41,551 bases of DNA from Moduliflexus sp964602655 (lineage in GTDB: Bacteria > Moduliflexota > Moduliflexia > Moduliflexales > Moduliflexaceae): assembly GCA_964602655.1 (NCBI GenBank), contig CAZRSF010000059.1:1-41551 (forward strand), given 5' to 3'. How positions within the stretch are numbered: position 1 is the first letter of the stretch; each line of letters begins with the position of its first letter. The notes beneath the pieces are model-generated. The model ran no database searches and was not told the origin of the DNA. It worked only from the letters and a program-made list of their open reading frames with translations. Of this stretch, positions 9,185 through 16,518 are shown one piece after another. A program made the position numbers and the translations under genes.

Positions 9185-9222
9185 AAAACGCCCGATGCTG
9201 CACACGCAGCATCGGGCGTTTT
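9185..9222. terminator. Bidirectional rho-independent terminator
   Basis: A 16-bp perfect stem (9185-9200 with 9207-9222) and a 6-base loop, with an A-run on the left and TTTT on the right. It sits between two convergent genes, the methyltransferase (+) ending at 9148 and the small beta-sandwich gene (-) ending at 9240, and can terminate both. Confidence 0.9.
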
Positions 9223-9239
9223 GATCAATCCCGTGTTAC

Positions 9240-9536
9240 TTACACCTCGACAACGGAATCTTCTGACCCGTATTCATTGGTCACGACCTTATCAGGGGCG
9301 TCATCATTGATCCATCGTTCGCCGTCTACCAGGTATTTAAAGCGGTACGCTTTTCCGGCTTCCAGCGATACGGTTGCGCTAAACCCGCCGTCTTTCAAGG
9401 CTTTCATCTCATTCGCTTGCTGATCCCACGTGTTAAAATCACCGCAAACAAACGCCGTTTTCGCGCTCGCTTCTGGGCTGCATTTAAATGTAACGCTGCA
9501 AAACTTTTTGGTCTTCGAATAACTTTTCTTTAACAT
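9240..9536 (-). CDS. Small isoamylase-N/CBM48-like domain protein
   Basis: A 98-aa protein that is essentially one early-set/CBM48-type beta-sandwich. Diagnostic strands are FVCGDFNTWD (28-37), the aromatic YRFKYLVDGERWINDD run, and the C-terminal DSVVEV. Such domains bind glycogen or starch in branching enzymes and in AMPK-beta. Here the domain stands alone with no catalytic partner, a form also known as free-standing isoamylase early-set proteins. AAGGAGTG precedes the ATG. The terminator at 9185-9222 lies just after its stop. Function is unknown; carbohydrate binding is inferred from the fold. Confidence 0.82.
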   Translation of the reverse strand: MLKKSYSKTKKFCSVTFKCSPEASAKTAFVCGDFNTWDQQANEMKALKDGGFSATVSLEAGKAYRFKYLVDGERWINDDAPDKVVTNEYGSEDSVVEV

Positions 9537-9758
9537 ATATGGTCACTCCTTGTTGCTTGTATGGTCATATTCGATCTTCGATACACGTCTTGCTCAAGAA
9601 CAACTAACCACATATATAGAGGCGAAAGAAAACTCAACAAAAAAATGCGAAAAAAGATGAGGCACCAGAAGAATTCTTGCTAACAATTCGATAGACAGCA
9701 CCAGTAAAACGGCTTATTATAGGTCGAATTCGAGAGGCACTGTCGCAGTAAACGCCTC

Positions 9759-10196
9759 TTATTTCTCGCTATATTCTTGCGAGGCGCGATTGCCGAATTT
9801 TGCAGCCAGGCGTTCGCCAACATCAGCGCCTAACAACGCGAGGGTGAAGACAATGCCCCCGCCGATAAGCACCTTGCTACTGTCGAACCCGAAGAAGTAT
9901 CTCATCGGCACGAACACACTATAGAGCAGGGTCACTAATACCGCGCTGAATGCCCCGATGGCCGGTTCGAAGATGCGCACGGTCGGCGAAAAAAACCCGA
10001 CTGCCAATCCGCCGAAAAAATAGCTGCCCAACATGATCAGCATCTCCAATTTCAGACCGAGAAGATAGGTGCGATACCGTCCCGCGATCAATTCATTCAC
10101 AAACGTACCGACAATCACTTCGATAGTGATGAATACAACAAGACTGACCCATACCCACAGCCAGGAAAATTTTTTGCGACCGCCTTCGGCTTCCAT
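9759..10196 (-). CDS. Four-helix integral membrane protein of unknown function
   Basis: A 145-aa protein with four hydrophobic segments (about residues 12-32, 50-70, 78-98 and 108-128) and short charged ends. I recognise no family. I place the start at the ATG at 10196 because AGGAG lies 7-10 bases upstream and the first membrane segment follows directly. The same frame is open to 10382, but that extension is Cys/Arg-rich, lacks a ribosome site and looks non-coding. It is transcribed away from Rel, with about 410 bases between them. Confidence 0.72.
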   Translation of the reverse strand: MEAEGGRKKFSWLWVWVSLVVFITIEVIVGTFVNELIAGRYRTYLLGLKLEMLIMLGSYFFGGLAVGFFSPTVRIFEPAIGAFSAVLVTLLYSVFVPMRYFFGFDSSKVLIGGGIVFTLALLGADVGERLAAKFGNRASQEYSEK

Positions 10197-10306
10197 AATA
10201 CACTCCTTTTTTTGATGATAATATCGCGACGAACAGATGAATTGTCTCACGCAATATGCTCCCATAAATCGTGCCCGAGTCAAGAGAAAAACAGAGGGAT
10301 TCATAA

Positions 10307-10615
10307 GAGTTTCGTAAATTTCGGTACGAAAAAAGTTCCACTCGCAAACAGATTGAAGACAGCGCGGCGATTCGAACGACATCCAAAGCGTTTGCTGCTT
10401 TAGCGTCGCAGAGGTATGAACGCTTGGGACACGGTTCCGCGACAGACGCGATTATTCGAGGCAAAGACCGATTTTTAGCGATTTACGGAACGCCGGGCGA
10501 TCAAACATTTTTAGCGATTGTGGGTTCATCTGCCGTCAATTTCGGGCTGTTGAATTCCGGCGGGCGCATCACCATCAAAAAAATTTATGACCTTCTTTCG
10601 AATGCGTCATCGTAA
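10307..10615 (+). pseudogene. Start-less remnant resembling a roadblock/LC7 domain
   Basis: This + strand frame is open from just after a stop (TAA at 10304-10306) to a TAA at 10613-10615. It translates to about 100 residues with good coding character, for example DRFLAIYGTPGDQTFLAIV and GRITIKKIYDLL. The strand pattern and the FLAIV...NFGLLN run resemble the end of a roadblock/LC7-type domain, as found in small GTPase regulators. There is no ATG or GTG; the only usable start is TTG at 10424, which has no ribosome site and would cut the domain. I read it as the 3' remnant of a gene. It overlaps the end of Rel by 9 bases in convergent orientation. Confidence 0.4.
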
Positions 10616-12769
10616 CGCGCGCTGCGCCAGCACGTGCTGGACGCACTTCACATTACGGATATTGCGAATGACGGTGTCGAGGTGTTCGCGGTCAAGCACT
10701 CGGATCGTAAAATGAAATTCGCTCAGATCGCCGACAGTATCACTGTTGGACCTGACAATGCCCGCATTGGTCTTGGCGATAATGCCGCTGATTTCCGAAA
10801 GCAGGTTATCGCGCGGCTCTCCGGTGATGTGTAACTCGGCGGGATAAAAGACTTCGGGCGCTCGTTCCCATTCGACGTCAATCTTGCGGTCATCGTCGAA
10901 TTCGAGCGCTTTGATATTCGGGCAATTTTTGGCATGAATCGTCACGCCCCGACCGCGCGTGATAAAACCGACGATTTCATCACCAGGCAGCGGATTGCAG
11001 CAATTGCCGAAGCGGGTCAAGACATTATTCGCTCCGCTGACTTTAATCGCGGCGCTGGCTTTGCCGCTCTGTTCGGCAGGCACGATTTTTTCTTCGGTTT
11101 TTTGCGCCTCCAACGCCTTGTCATGGGGGAACATCTTCTCTAAAATCTGCCGCAGATGATATTTATGCGTCGCAATATCCGCGAACAGGTCTTCTTCCGA
11201 CGTCATGCCTAATTCGACGACCACGTTTTTTAACGCGGCTTCTTTCTGGGCGTTCGAGATTTTGATGTCCAGTCGGCGCAACGCTTTTTCCAGCATTTTC
11301 GCACCGAATTGGATTTCTTCTTCACGCTTTTTGATTTTGAAGTAATGCTTGATTTTCGCGCGGGCTTTCGACGTCACCACGAAATTCAACCAATCTTTGC
11401 TCGGCTGATGGTTTTTCTGCGTGATAATCGAAATCACATCGCCATGGCGCAATGTCGTGCGTAACGGCACGATCCGCTCATTCACCTTCGCCCCCACGCA
11501 CTGATCCCCGATTTCGGAATGCACGGCATACGCGAAATCTACCGGCGTCGAGCCTTGCGGCAGGCATTTGACGTGCCCTTGCGGCGTGAAGACATAGACT
11601 TCTTCGCGGGAGAAATCCATGCGGACATTTTCCATGAACTCGCCGGGGCGCGCCAATTCGCCGTCTCGGTGCATTTCCAACAGATGGCGCAGACCGAAAA
11701 ACTGCTGATCATAGTTGTCTTCTTTGACCTTGCCTTCTTTATAACGCCAGTGCGCCGCGATCCCTTCTTCGGCGATATGGTGCATTTCCCAGGTGCGGAT
11801 TTGAATCTCGACCGGTCGGGAAAACGGCCCCATGACGGCGGTATGAAGCGATTGATACATGTTCGGTTTCGGCACAGTAATATAGTCGTCGAACGTATTC
11901 GGAATATGTTTCCAGGTGGAATGAATCGTGCCTAACGTCAAATAACAATCGGCTTTGGAGTTCGTAATCACGCGCAAGCCGATCACGTCCATGACCTCTT
12001 TATAGGAAATGCTGTTCCGCTTCATTTTGCGGTACAGACTGTACAGGTGTTTCTGACGGCTGGTGATTTCGGCTTCGATGTTATGTTCCTGGAGGCGTTT
12101 TTGGAGTTCCTCGCGAATGGAATCTACCGTTTGTTGATGCTCTTTCTGAATTTCATTGAGATAGCCGATGAGTTGATTGTAGATGTCCGGGTCGAGATAT
12201 TGCAGCGCCTCGTCTTCCAATTCGGTCTTCATCAAGCCTAACCCTAAACGGTTGGCTAACGGCGCAAAAATTTCGACCGTTTCTTTGGCGATCCGCTTTT
12301 GCTGTTCCAGCGGGGCAAAATTCAAGGTGCGGACATTATGCAGACGGTCGGCGAGTTTAATGAGAATGACGCGGATGTCGTTCGTCATCGCCATCAGCAT
12401 TTTTCGCAAATTTTCGGCTTGATATTCTTCTTTCGAGGCAAAATGGATTTTCGAGACTTTCGTGACGCCATCAACTAATCGGGTCGCTTCTTCGCCGAAC
12501 ATTTCCGTTAATTCTTCATTCGTCGCTTCCGTATCCTCAAGCACGTCATGCAGCAGCGCCGCCGCAATCGTCACGTCATCCATCTTCATGTTCGCCAGAA
12601 TATAGGCGGTTTCAATCGGATGCGACAGATAGGGTTCGCCTGATTTACGCACCTGTCCTCCGTGCATTTTCGCGGCATAAATATAGGCGCGATGCACAAG
12701 GTCTATTTTGGCGTCCGGATAATTCCGTATCACGATATTGACAATATCATCAATACGATGCGTAAACAT
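10607..12769 (-). CDS. rel: RelA/SpoT-family (p)ppGpp synthetase/hydrolase
   Basis: Stringent-response enzyme of 720 aa with the full long-Rel layout. It has an HD hydrolase domain (HDVLEDT, H74-D75), the synthetase domain (about 240-350, including VPKPNMYQSLHT), TGS (about 388-450), a Cys-containing zinc-finger-like segment (GNCCNPLPGDEIVGF) and a C-terminal ACT domain. I start at ATG 12769, preceded by AAGAGGGA; an upstream start at 12829 adds residues without homologous character. The HD motif predicts ppGpp hydrolysis. The synthetase acidic motif reads TFDD (292-295), closer to the EFDD of RelA than to the RFKD of bifunctional Rel, an unusual mix. No other long Rel gene is in the window. 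Confidence 0.96.
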   Translation of the reverse strand: MFTHRIDDIVNIVIRNYPDAKIDLVHRAYIYAAKMHGGQVRKSGEPYLSHPIETAYILANMKMDDVTIAAALLHDVLEDTEATNEELTEMFGEEATRLVDGVTKVSKIHFASKEEYQAENLRKMLMAMTNDIRVILIKLADRLHNVRTLNFAPLEQQKRIAKETVEIFAPLANRLGLGLMKTELEDEALQYLDPDIYNQLIGYLNEIQKEHQQTVDSIREELQKRLQEHNIEAEITSRQKHLYSLYRKMKRNSISYKEVMDVIGLRVITNSKADCYLTLGTIHSTWKHIPNTFDDYITVPKPNMYQSLHTAVMGPFSRPVEIQIRTWEMHHIAEEGIAAHWRYKEGKVKEDNYDQQFFGLRHLLEMHRDGELARPGEFMENVRMDFSREEVYVFTPQGHVKCLPQGSTPVDFAYAVHSEIGDQCVGAKVNERIVPLRTTLRHGDVISIITQKNHQPSKDWLNFVVTSKARAKIKHYFKIKKREEEIQFGAKMLEKALRRLDIKISNAQKEAALKNVVVELGMTSEEDLFADIATHKYHLRQILEKMFPHDKALEAQKTEEKIVPAEQSGKASAAIKVSGANNVLTRFGNCCNPLPGDEIVGFITRGRGVTIHAKNCPNIKALEFDDDRKIDVEWERAPEVFYPAELHITGEPRDNLLSEISGIIAKTNAGIVRSNSDTVGDLSEFHFTIRVLDREHLDTVIRNIRNVKCVQHVLAQRALR

Positions 12770-12911
12770 GGCTGTTTCCCTCTTCTTCCTATGAACATCC
12801 GAGAATTCGATGAATGCGTCAATAAACACTCGCCATTGTAAGAATGACTGATAATATCATGCATTCCAGTTGTTTGTCAACCCGAATTCTCTTTTTTGTG
12901 ACAATAACCAT

Positions 12912-13397
12912 TTATCCGGTCACGATTTTTTTCTGCAATTGCTCTTCGACAAAGGGCGGAACAAAGCACTCCACGCTGCGCCCGAGCCGCACGATTTCTT
13001 TGACAATGCTGGAACTTAAGAACGAATATTCCGCATTCGGCATCATAAACACCGTTTTGATCTGCTCGGCAAGTTTGCGATTCATTAAGGCCATTTGCAG
13101 TTCGTATTCGAAATCCGATACCGCTCGCAAACCGCGCACGATCACTTCGGCGTTTCGGGAGAACACATAATTGATCGCCAGCCCGTCGAACGAATCAATT
13201 TCAACGCTCGCCATGCCTTTTGTCACGACTCTGAGCATCTCCATGCGCTCTTCCACGTCGAATAACGGCGATTTTCTGATGTTCTGCGCGACCGCGACAA
13301 TCACATGGTCGAAAATTTCGCAACTACGCTCGATAATGTCAAGATGACCGTTCGTCACCGGATCGAAGGTTCCGGGATATACGGCGATTCCTTTCAT
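12912..13397 (-). CDS. coaD: Phosphopantetheine adenylyltransferase
   Basis: Fourth step of coenzyme A synthesis: 4'-phosphopantetheine plus ATP gives dephospho-CoA. The 161-aa length is standard. The N-terminal nucleotidyltransferase signature AVYPGTFDPVTNGHLDI carries the T/HxGH motif (TNGH), and the second nucleotide motif is SFLSSSIVKEI near 125-135. AGAAGGAG stands upstream of the ATG. It follows rsmD by 21 bases on the same strand, the very common rsmD-coaD pair, so the two are almost certainly cotranscribed. Confidence 0.97.
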   Translation of the reverse strand: MKGIAVYPGTFDPVTNGHLDIIERSCEIFDHVIVAVAQNIRKSPLFDVEERMEMLRVVTKGMASVEIDSFDGLAINYVFSRNAEVIVRGLRAVSDFEYELQMALMNRKLAEQIKTVFMMPNAEYSFLSSSIVKEIVRLGRSVECFVPPFVEEQLQKKIVTG

Positions 13398-13418
13398 GGC
13401 GACGCTCCTTCTGATGGC

Positions 13419-13988
13419 TTATGCCGGCAGGGTGAGATGGCGATAAAACGAGAGGGTCGAGTCTCCGACACGGCGCGATTTGGTCAACTCCAGTGTATTG
13501 AGAATCGCGGCAGGCATTTCATGCGCGGAGGCGTGTTCGACAATCGCTTGTCCATGCGCGTTGAGCAACGCCATCTCTGCGACTCGTTCCAACATGTCCA
13601 GCAGCATATTGGTCTGCCGATACGGCGGATCGAGATAGATCAGATCGAACATCCAGCCGGATTTCTGCAATTTCCGCAGCAGCAGATTCGCATCGCCGCA
13701 GAAGACGGTGGCGTTCGCTTCGACGCCGCATGCGGTCAGATTTTCTTTCAGGACGCGAAAATGCGCCGGGGCTTTCTCGACAAACACCACATGCGCGGCC
13801 TGACGACTGAGCGCTTCGATCCCGACATTCCCCGTGCCCGCGAACACATCCAAACATGTCGCCGAGCGGATATCGTCTCCGATCATATTGAATAAGGTCT
13901 CTTTGACCTGATCCGACGTCGGTCGAAGACTCTGTCCTTTTGGCGCTCGAAGCGTCCGTCCTCGTAATGTTCCGCTAATCACCCGCAC
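13419..13988 (-). CDS. rsmD: 16S rRNA (guanine966-N2)-methyltransferase
   Basis: Methylates G966 of 16S rRNA on the assembling 30S subunit. The 189-aa reading starts MRVISGTLRGR at a GTG (13988), exactly where RsmD proteins start. The frame can be extended to a GTG at 14021, but that start lies in the loop of the palindrome 14005-14040 and adds non-family residues. SAM motif I is LDVFAGTGNVGIEAL and the amino-methyltransferase motif IV is DPPY (YLDPPYRQ). No strong ribosome site is visible before either start. It pairs with coaD downstream. Confidence 0.95.
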   Translation of the reverse strand: MRVISGTLRGRTLRAPKGQSLRPTSDQVKETLFNMIGDDIRSATCLDVFAGTGNVGIEALSRQAAHVVFVEKAPAHFRVLKENLTACGVEANATVFCGDANLLLRKLQKSGWMFDLIYLDPPYRQTNMLLDMLERVAEMALLNAHGQAIVEHASAHEMPAAILNTLELTKSRRVGDSTLSFYRHLTLPA

Positions 13989-14004
13989 AATATTCTTGTC
14001 GTAT

Positions 14005-14040
14005 GCGAGTTCGGAACACACGCATCAGTTCCGAACTCGC
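14005..14040. repeat. Palindrome in the rsmD leader
   Basis: Perfect 13-bp inverted repeat (14005-14017 with 14028-14040, arms GCGAGTTCGGAAC/GTTCCGAACTCGC) with a 10-base loop. It lies between the DUF4384 lipoprotein stop and the rsmD start and helps to reject the longer rsmD reading. There is no T-run, so it is not a clear terminator. Confidence 0.7.
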
Positions 14041-14057
14041 GCTCATTCCAATAATGT

Positions 14058-14600
14058 CTATTGCACCTGAAAAGTAATGCTGGCTTCCGTCCACTGATTG
14101 CTCGGCACTTGACTTTTCTGTTTTTCCAAGTCCTGCTCGAATGGCGCTTGTTTATTGCTGATCTCCGGGAAGACCTGGGTTTTGGAACTCTCGCTCTTCA
14201 ACTGCTGTTCTTTAAACAGATTCACATTTTGCTTCGTGCACACGACGCGAACGCGCTCCGTGCCAGGAGGGCCAGTCACTTCGAAATCAAACTTGTCGGA
14301 TTCCGCCGGAAGACGATAAAACGTGTTGCCCTGAATTTTATTATCCGAGGCAAAACGATTCGGGAAAATCTGCGTGACTTCGCCTAAGGTGCTGATGTCA
14401 TAGACGGTCAAAAAGCACTCCTGGGTGGCGCGCGCAGTGATATAAATAAATTCGCCGACTCGATAGACCGGCTTATCCACCTTCACCTCGACATTGAACG
14501 CTGTCGGGGTTGGCGTGGGCGTCGGTCTTGGAGCAGCGCAACTGCTGACAATCACAAGAGATGCTGTCGCAAAGAAAAGCAAACGTAATGCGTGTTTCAT
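14058..14600 (-). CDS. DUF4384-type lipoprotein
   Basis: A 180-aa lipoprotein. The signal peptide ends in a lipobox (VIVSSC, Cys21), followed by a Pro-Thr spacer (TPTPTPTA) typical of surface-tethered proteins. The C-terminal part carries the DUF4384 pattern (YRVGEFIYITARATQECFLTVYDI, given here only in part; the key run is ECFLTVYDIS, then the IFPNRF segment). This is a beta domain often found in outer-membrane or peptidase-linked proteins. GGAGG precedes the ATG. It lies 69 bases before rsmD, possibly on the same transcript. Function is unknown; an envelope location is well supported. Confidence 0.88.
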   Translation of the reverse strand: MKHALRLLFFATASLVIVSSCAAPRPTPTPTPTAFNVEVKVDKPVYRVGEFIYITARATQECFLTVYDISTLGEVTQIFPNRFASDNKIQGNTFYRLPAESDKFDFEVTGPPGTERVRVVCTKQNVNLFKEQQLKSESSKTQVFPEISNKQAPFEQDLEKQKSQVPSNQWTEASITFQVQ

Positions 14601-14735
14601 GGTTTATCCTCCACAAGCAAAGGAATGTTAGACGTTCACGGTATTCAACACTATTGAATATGCGATTCAATATCCTCTCATTATAATGTAGATGCCCGGC
14701 AATGTCAAGAGTTTATCATCAAAGAGATGTTTCCT

Positions 14736-14980
14736 ACAGGGCAAACGCATCTAAATAGTTGATTTGAGGGCGTGTTCAGCGAACACCCCGATTCATCGGG
14801 GGGTGTTGGAACGACCGGACGCCAGCAAGCACCGCTTCAGCGGGTTTTTCGTCGGACGGGACACCGCTGAAGCGGTTCGGGGGGAGACAGGAACGTGTCC
14901 CACACCCCGATGAATCGGGGTGTCGGCTCAACCCATGTCTGTCACGCCTTCACATCAAGCATGTAGATGCGTTTGCCCTG
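14736..14980. mobile_element. MITE-like element with 17-bp TIRs and 9-bp target duplication
   Basis: Non-coding element of about 245 bp. The terminal inverted repeats are perfect over 17 bp (14737-14753 with 14964-14980, CAGGGCAAACGCATCTA). They are flanked by the direct repeat ATGTTTCCT at 14727-14735 and 14981-14989, consistent with a target-site duplication. Inside are further palindromes: 14782-14807 and 14902-14923, which share ACACCCCGAT arms, and the pair 14831-14845 and 14863-14876. There is no transposase, so it would need one in trans. It makes up about half of the 14601-15086 gap; the rest shows only the hairpin at 15048-15078. Confidence 0.75.
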
Positions 14981-15047
14981 ATGTTTCCTGACGAGAAAGA
15001 GATGTTCAGGAGAGAAGAGTCGGCATATCGAATAATATCCGTAGAAA

Positions 15048-15078
15048 GCTGTCAGACACCTTCACGGTGTCTGACAGC
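15048..15078 (-). terminator. Stem-loop after the flavodoxin gene
   Basis: Perfect 13-bp stem (15048-15060 with 15066-15078, arm GCTGTCAGACACC) with a 5-base loop, located 9 bases past the stop of the minus-strand flavodoxin gene. On the minus strand it is followed by TTTC, a weak T-tract, so termination is likely but perhaps inefficient. Confidence 0.6.
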
Positions 15079-15086
15079 AAAATGGT

Positions 15087-15572
15087 TTACGCCGTCAGCA
15101 GTTTCTTGACTAAAAAGGCGACGCGGCGGCCTAATTTCGCGGCATTGTCCAATGCCTCCGCATCAGGCGTGTCCACGCACGCCACGCCGTAATGTCCGGT
15201 GGCATCCAACGGATCGCCAACAACAATCATGCCATAAATCAGCAACGCCTGAATAATAGAAATCAACGTGGTTTCTTTGCCGCCAGAAAGATCGCCGCCC
15301 GTCGAAAACGCCGCGCCGACCTTATTTTCCATCTGCGGACGCACGCCGACGAACCGATCCAGAATCTCTTTCAATTCCGACGCCATGCTGCCGAAATAAT
15401 CCGGCGATCCGACGATCATGCCATCCGCGTCAAGAAAATCCTGTTTCGTGACTTCCGCCGTTGATTTCATCACGCATTCTACGCCTGAAACCTCGCGAAC
15501 GCCCTTTGCGATGCCTTCTGCCAACTTTTTCGTATTGCCCGTTCGTGAATAATAGAGTACCAACAGGTGCAT
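15087..15572 (-). CDS. Flavodoxin-family protein
   Basis: A 161-aa flavodoxin-like FMN protein. The N-terminal phosphate-binding loop SRTGNTKKLA (residues 9-18) and the segment GSPDYFGSMASELKEILDR are characteristic of flavodoxin/NADPH-dependent FMN reductase and WrbA-like proteins. The length fits a single-domain electron carrier or quinone reductase. AGGAGG precedes the ATG. No redox partner lies next to it, and a stem-loop follows the stop, so it may be monocistronic. FMN binding is well supported; the electron partner is not known. Confidence 0.88.
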   Translation of the reverse strand: MHLLVLYYSRTGNTKKLAEGIAKGVREVSGVECVMKSTAEVTKQDFLDADGMIVGSPDYFGSMASELKEILDRFVGVRPQMENKVGAAFSTGGDLSGGKETTLISIIQALLIYGMIVVGDPLDATGHYGVACVDTPDAEALDNAAKLGRRVAFLVKKLLTA

Positions 15573-15736
15573 AACAGACCTCCTGATTTTTCGAATTTGC
15601 TATTGGTTATAAGAACGAAACACACGGTTTCATTGCGCATCAGACAGAATACGATTCTCTTATTGCATTCGGCAGCGCTGTCTGTCAAGAGCGGCGCGTA
15701 GAAAAAAACGTTTTTTCGATTGGCTCGAATCTTAAA

Positions 15737-15745
15737 TGATATAAT
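15737..15745 (+). promoter_or_regulatory. Extended -10 promoter before ftsE
   Basis: TGATATAAT (TGnTATAAT) is a consensus extended -10 element on the + strand, 90 bases before the ftsE ATG. No good -35 is present at 16-18 bases, which extended -10 promoters tolerate. It would drive the ftsE-cyclase pair. Confidence 0.5.
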
Positions 15746-15834
15746 TTTCTTGACGTGAAGAAGGGCGAACGATAGAATTTTTTCGAGTTTACGCTGAAAA
15801 GAATCGAAACAGACCGAAGATAGGAACATTACGC

Positions 15835-16518
15835 ATGATTCAATTTTTTAATGTCAGCAAAATGTATAGTGGAGAAATTCCCGCGCTCGATGGCGTGAGC
15901 ATGCAGATTGACAAAGGGGAATTCGTATTTATCACCGGGAAAAGCGGGGCGGGGAAATCCACGCTGCTGCGGTTAGTGTTTCGCGCTGATCTGCCGAGCA
16001 AAGGGACGGTGTTAGTGAATAATTTCAATATCGCCCGTCTGCAAAAAGAAAGCATTCCCTATCTTCGCCGCAACATCGGCGTGGTGTTTCAGGATTTCAA
16101 ACTGCTGCCGCAGAAAACGGTGTTCGAAAACATCGCCTTCGCGCTTGAAGTGACCGGGACACCGAAAAAGGAGATTGCGCCTCGCGTGATGCGGCTGCTG
16201 CAATACATTCGCCTGAAAGATCGGCGGGACGCATTTCCACCGCGTCTGTCCGGCGGCGAGCAGCAGCGGATCGCGATTGCCAGGGCGATTATCAACAATC
16301 CGCCGATTGTCTTAGCGGATGAGCCGACCGGCAATCTTGATCCGGAAATTTCGATGGATATTATGCAGTTGTTTCAGGAAATCAACCAACGCGGAACGAC
16401 GGTGGTGATCGCCACGCATGATGTCGATTTGATCAAAAAAATGCGGAAAAAGGTCTTTTGCCTGGATAAAGGCAAACTGATTGATATTATTTCCAGCGAT
16501 GAAGTGGCAAGTTCATAA
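15835..16518 (+). CDS. ftsE: FtsE-type ABC ATPase
   Basis: A 227-aa ABC ATP-binding subunit of the FtsE/LolD/MacB group, closest in wording to FtsE. It has the FxNVSKxYxxxxxALDGVS N-terminus, Walker A GKSGAGKS (35-42), VVFQDFKLLPQKTVFENIAF, the signature LSGGEQQR, Walker B IVLADEPTGNLD and switch histidine ATHD. FtsE acts with the membrane protein FtsX to control cell-wall hydrolases at the septum. No ftsX follows: the next gene is a REC-PAS-cyclase whose ATG directly abuts the TAA stop. FtsX may be elsewhere, or this ATPase may serve another partner. TAGGAAC precedes the ATG. Confidence 0.85.
   Translation: MIQFFNVSKMYSGEIPALDGVSMQIDKGEFVFITGKSGAGKSTLLRLVFRADLPSKGTVLVNNFNIARLQKESIPYLRRNIGVVFQDFKLLPQKTVFENIAFALEVTGTPKKEIAPRVMRLLQYIRLKDRRDAFPPRLSGGEQQRIAIARAIINNPPIVLADEPTGNLDPEISMDIMQLFQEINQRGTTVVIATHDVDLIKKMRKKVFCLDKGKLIDIISSDEVASS

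Noticed and set aside
14737..15078. Repeats in the 14.7-15.1 kb gap as a CRISPR array
   Set aside because: Units are inverted, not direct, and unevenly spaced with no spacers; no cas gene is present.
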